Assembly (NCBI GenBank): GCA_035623275.1
Contig: DASPTT010000013.1
Coordinates: 1 to 19,913 of the forward strand
Direction: 5' to 3'
Length of the DNA: 19,913 nt
From: DASPTT01 sp035623275
Lineage (GTDB): Bacteria; Actinomycetota; Acidimicrobiia; Acidimicrobiales; UBA8190
The position numbers and the translations under genes are program-made. Shown here piece after piece: positions 16,647 through 19,913 of this stretch. Positions within the stretch are counted from its first letter, which is position 1. Each line of letters starts with the position of its first letter. The notes beneath the pieces are model-generated. The model was given only the letters and a program-made list of their open reading frames with translations. It ran no database searches and was not told where the DNA came from.

Positions 16647-18071
16647 TCAGCCCAGTGCCAGGGCGGGGATGACCACCACGCCGGGCGCCCCGGCCGGCTG
16701 CACGTCGAGCTGGACCGCCACCGGGCCGGAGGCCTCGATCTCGAGGGGCACCGCGCCGATGGGCGCCCCCGGCTTCGGGCCGACGAAGACGGGCTGGCCG
16801 GGCGACAGCCGGCCGGGGACCCCGGACACCGCCGAGAACCCCGACGACGTGGCCGCCAGCACGCGCAGCGTGACCGGACCCCGGGCCAGGTCGGCCACCG
16901 CCAGGTACCAGGCACCCGAGCCGGGCGCGGGGACCTCCGGTACCACCCAGCGCCGGGCGCCGGCCCACGTCGCGCCGGTGATCCCGACCTGCGGCGCGGC
17001 CGAGCCGCTCGGGCCGCCCACGGCGCGCCCGACCACGATCCCGGTCGACGACGAGAACACCATGGAGAACGGGGTGTCGGACGGGACGCGGGTCTGGCCG
17101 GCCGTGGCCAGCGCCGCGGTGGCGCCGGCGGGCACGGTCAGCGAGAACGGCGCCGTCGACCCGTGGTCGAGGCCGACCACGGCCGACACGGTGGCGGGGT
17201 GCGCACCCGGGTCGAAGACGTCGAAGGTCACCGAGCCGCCGGCGACGTCCGTGGACTGCGCGAAGGCGGCCACGGTGGCGGCCGTCGGCGTCCCGAGGAG
17301 CAGCGACATCCCGCCGCCTGCCGACTGGCCCGTCGTCTGGCGCTCGTAGGCGACGAAGCTGCCCGACAGGGCGACGGCGGACATGGCGACGGCGGGGTCG
17401 TTCTGGACGTGGTCGCCCACGTTCTCCACCACGAGGGCGTGGGCGGGGAGGTCGATCCCCTGGTAGGCGGCCGGCGCCACGGTTCCCTCGGTCGAGGTCG
17501 AGAGCGAGATGTCCACCACCGCCACCGTCTCCCCCGGGTTGTAGAGCGCGAGCCCGAGCGAATCGCCGGTGGCGGTCGAGCCGTGGGCGAAGTACCACTG
17601 GGTGGCGGCGGCCGAGGCGCAGGGCGCCACGCTCCATCCCGCCGGCCCGTAGACCTCCTCCCAGACGCCCACGCCGCCGCCGTCGAGCTGCACGGTGGCG
17701 GCGAGGTCGGTGCCGCCGCTGAGCGAGCTCGGCGTGAACTTCGCGGACCCGTGGGCGGGCACGGTGACGGTGGCACTCGAGCCGCTCGACCCGACCGCCA
17801 CGGCGTCGATCGTGGCCGACACGGGGCGCTCGGCCGTGTTGGCCAGCAGCAGCGTCGGGGACGCGCCGGCGGCCGACGAGGTGCCGCCCGCGCAGTACCA
17901 GGCCGCCGACTCGACCCCCGGTGGCGCCACCCGCACCGTGGCGAGCGCCTGGTCGGGCGCGCCGAGCACCGATGCCGCCGAGCGCGTGGCGACGCGGTCG
18001 ACGACGGCGATGCCGACGAACACCGCGAGGAGCAGCAGGACCAGCCCGAGCCGCCGGGCGCCGTCCGTCAC
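16647..18071 (-). CDS. DUF5719 family membrane-anchored exported protein
   Basis: The 474-residue product begins at the GTG at 18071, which overlaps the upstream gene's stop as GTGA. A single N-terminal helix (about 7-24) would anchor it, with the rest outside the membrane. The outer part is beta-rich, Gly/Ala/Ser/Val-rich and built from related units that each begin with a W-Y pair: AAWYCAGG (56-63), TQWYFAHG (157-164) and GAWYLAVA (386-393). Only two cysteines are present, C60 and C151, in the first two units, which may be bonded. These features match my memory of DUF5719 proteins, which in actinobacteria occur next to large membrane glycosyltransferases. Function is unknown; a structural or partner role for the upstream membrane protein is likely given the coupling. 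Confidence 0.8.
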   Translation of the reverse strand: MTDGARRLGLVLLLLAVFVGIAVVDRVATRSAASVLGAPDQALATVRVAPPGVESAAWYCAGGTSSAAGASPTLLLANTAERPVSATIDAVAVGSSGSSATVTVPAHGSAKFTPSSLSGGTDLAATVQLDGGGVGVWEEVYGPAGWSVAPCASAAATQWYFAHGSTATGDSLGLALYNPGETVAVVDISLSTSTEGTVAPAAYQGIDLPAHALVVENVGDHVQNDPAVAMSAVALSGSFVAYERQTTGQSAGGGMSLLLGTPTAATVAAFAQSTDVAGGSVTFDVFDPGAHPATVSAVVGLDHGSTAPFSLTVPAGATAALATAGQTRVPSDTPFSMVFSSSTGIVVGRAVGGPSGSAAPQVGITGATWAGARRWVVPEVPAPGSGAWYLAVADLARGPVTLRVLAATSSGFSAVSGVPGRLSPGQPVFVGPKPGAPIGAVPLEIEASGPVAVQLDVQPAGAPGVVVIPALALG

Positions 18072-19913
18072 GTCGAGACCCGGTGCGCGTCCGGCACGGG
18101 GGCGTCCGGCGCGGTCGCGCCCGAGTGCCCCGGACCCGGGGCCGGCGCACCGGGCCCCGCGGCCGCGTCGCCCCGACCGGGAGAGGGCGCGCCCGGCGAG
18201 CCGACGCGGCGCCGGAGCGGTCCCCACCACCAGTCGAGCCAGCGGCGTCGGCCCAAGAGGGCGGCGACCACCACCAACCACACGACGACCTCGGCCGCGG
18301 CGCCGAGCGCGTGCGGGACCGAGCCCTCGTAGCGGAGCTCGACCACGCCGGGGCGGGGCAACGGGAACGCCGCGGCGTACCCCAGGGCGCGCCGCGCCGT
18401 CACCACCCGGCCGGCGGCGCCCACCACCTGCCACGTCGAGCCCGGGGCGACCGCGGCGACCAGTGTCCCTGCCGGAACCGGACCCCGCACGGCCGTGGCG
18501 TCCGGATCGCCGCGCAGCACCGGCACGACGGCCGCGTCGGACAGCGACCCCGACGGCACCGAGCCGTGCGCCCCGCGCGCGCCGGGCACGACGGCGCGAA
18601 GCGGCAACGCGGCGTCGTCGACGAACACGTCGTAGCCCCCCTGGCTGATGACGTGGCGCAGGTCCGCCTGCGCCAAGAGGCCGGGCACCACTCCGGCGGG
18701 CGGCGGGTAGGTGGTGGGCGACTGGACGTCGGGGATCGACGGCGCGATCGACTCGACGAGCACCACATAGCGGACGGCGTAGGGGGCCAGGAGGGAGCCG
18801 AGCCGCACCGTCGACCCGTCGACCGCAGCGCGCACGGCGGCGCCCACCGCGCCCGCCGCGCCGGGATCGGCCGGCGGCCACAACCCCGTGGTGTCGGGAA
18901 CCCCGTCGACGGAGATCGTGTAGGCCAGACCCGGCACGGCCTGCCACCCCGCGCCGAGCACGGCGCGCGGGTCGCCCAGCCACAGGACCCGGAAGTCCCC
19001 CTGGCGGGCCACCGTCGGCGCGGTCATCCAGGCCGTGGCCTGGCCGTACCCGGTGGGGGGAAGCTCCCAGCGCCCGTCGAGGCTCGCCGCCAGCGTGGGG
19101 AGCGCCCCGACCACCGCGGCGAGAGCAGCCACCGCTGCGCCGGCCTGACGCCACCCGAACCGGTGCCCCCGCAGGTCCTCCTCGAACGACACCACGCCGA
19201 GCCCGATGAGCATGGCCAGCCCGGCCCCGGCACCGGCGAGCATCACCCCGGCGGGGACGGCCAGCGGGCCCAGCCAGCCGCGGCCCGCGGCCCAGGCGAA
19301 GGCCATGGTGCTCGCGACCACCAGCCATGCCCGCGCCGCCCAGGCCAGACGCCAGTGGGAGCCGATCCACACCGGCAGCGCGGCGGCGACGAGGAACCCC
19401 ACCGTGAGCACCGAGTCGCCGATGGGCCCCAGCGCGAGGTGCAGCAACTGGCTCCAGCCCGGTGCGGCGGCGGCGGCGGGTGCCACGCCGCCCAGGACCT
19501 GCCAGGTCCCGGGCCCCAGCGCGACCACGACGAGCCACGGCGCCAGCAGCACGCCGGCCACCAGCGCCCCCCCGACGGCCAGGGCCACGACCCGCCCGGC
19601 GGCCCGCCCACGTCCGGTGCCGCCGGCGACGCCGATCCCCACCACGAGGGCCAGGGCCAGCACCGGCATGAGCAACGTGCACGACGGGGCCACAGCCACC
19701 ACGACGGCCAGGAGGAGGCCGAGGGCCAGCGCGTGCCGACGGAGCGGGTGGCGACGCCGGGCGCCGGGGCGGCGGCCGACGGTGACCGGATCGGCGTCGT
19801 CGGCATAGGGCTCCAGGGTGCTCGCCCGGAAAAAGCGCAGGAGGATCCACGGGGCGACGGCGTAGGCGACGAGCGCCGCCCACTGGCCGGTGGCCACCGA
19901 GTCGTAGGCGATC
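18068..19913 (-). CDS. Large polytopic membrane protein, C-terminal part (5' end outside window)
   Basis: The frame is open through the right edge, so 614 residues of an unknown total are visible. They begin IAYDSVATGQWAALVAYAVAP and include about eight membrane helices up to roughly residue 320 of the visible part, an outer domain, another helix near AAAEVVVWLVVVAALLG, and a Pro/Gly/Ala-rich cytoplasmic tail of about 50 residues. The stop overlaps the DUF5719 GTG. In other actinobacteria DUF5719 genes follow long membrane proteins with glycosyltransferase domains, so this may be the C-terminal portion of one. No catalytic motif is visible in this part. GT-C or family-2 membership cannot be decided without the missing N-terminus. 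Confidence 0.7.
   Translation of the reverse strand, partial: IAYDSVATGQWAALVAYAVAPWILLRFFRASTLEPYADDADPVTVGRRPGARRRHPLRRHALALGLLLAVVVAVAPSCTLLMPVLALALVVGIGVAGGTGRGRAAGRVVALAVGGALVAGVLLAPWLVVVALGPGTWQVLGGVAPAAAAAPGWSQLLHLALGPIGDSVLTVGFLVAAALPVWIGSHWRLAWAARAWLVVASTMAFAWAAGRGWLGPLAVPAGVMLAGAGAGLAMLIGLGVVSFEEDLRGHRFGWRQAGAAVAALAAVVGALPTLAASLDGRWELPPTGYGQATAWMTAPTVARQGDFRVLWLGDPRAVLGAGWQAVPGLAYTISVDGVPDTTGLWPPADPGAAGAVGAAVRAAVDGSTVRLGSLLAPYAVRYVVLVESIAPSIPDVQSPTTYPPPAGVVPGLLAQADLRHVISQGGYDVFVDDAALPLRAVVPGARGAHGSVPSGSLSDAAVVPVLRGDPDATAVRGPVPAGTLVAAVAPGSTWQVVGAAGRVVTARRALGYAAAFPLPRPGVVELRYEGSVPHALGAAAEVVVWLVVVAALLGRRRWLDWWWGPLRRRVGSPGAPSPGRGDAAAGPGAPAPGPGHSGATAPDAPVPDAHRVST

Overview
The window is very GC-rich, gene-dense bacterial chromosome with GTG as well as ATG starts, many 1-14 bp gene overlaps, and several genes that have a TANNNT hexamer right next to the start codon and no clear Shine-Dalgarno. 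Gene content (DUF5719 protein, manB, Trm112-like, SIS-type isomerase, ahcY, hpf, secA, prfB, ftsE) and its order point to an actinobacterium, probably a lineage outside the mycobacteria and streptomycetes such as an Acidimicrobiia-like group. The class assignment is inference. I see no mobile element, tRNA, rRNA, CRISPR array or phage gene.

Layout from left to right. Positions 1-4997 hold ftsE (3' part outside the window), prfB, secA and hpf, all on the minus strand and so transcribed in the order hpf, secA, prfB, ftsE. Positions 4998-5481 are the only long non-coding stretch. It looks like an unusually long, hairpin-rich leader for hpf with a set of short repeated GCAAC-type motifs. Positions 5482-9686 hold a second minus-strand cluster, transcribed manB, Trm112-like, bifunctional PGI/PMI, ahcY, bounded upstream by a perfect 34-bp palindrome at 9770-9803. 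Positions 9852-10948 hold an overlapping pair encoding a small lipoprotein and a secreted helical protein, neither with a known function. Positions 11057-14430 hold a polytopic GT-C-like membrane protein and, overlapping it by one base, a CPBP/CAAX-type intramembrane protease. ftsH (14530-16602, the only plus-strand gene) diverges from the protease gene and converges on a DUF5719 gene (16647-18071). The DUF5719 gene overlaps a large membrane protein gene that runs off the right edge.

How the genes fit together. The left cluster serves protein export (SecA), translation termination (RF2), ribosome hibernation (HPF) and cell division (FtsE). The middle cluster combines mannose/glucose phosphate interconversion with S-adenosylhomocysteine removal and a Trm112-like protein, and Trm112 proteins are known partners of methyltransferases. 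The right half is envelope-centred: FtsH and a CPBP protease share a 99-bp divergent promoter region, and downstream lie a GT-C-like enzyme candidate, a lipoprotein, a secreted protein, DUF5719 and another polytopic protein. The best candidates for undescribed biology are the lipoprotein/secreted-protein pair with the adjoining CPBP/GT-C pair, the structured hpf leader, and the apparently leaderless promoters.
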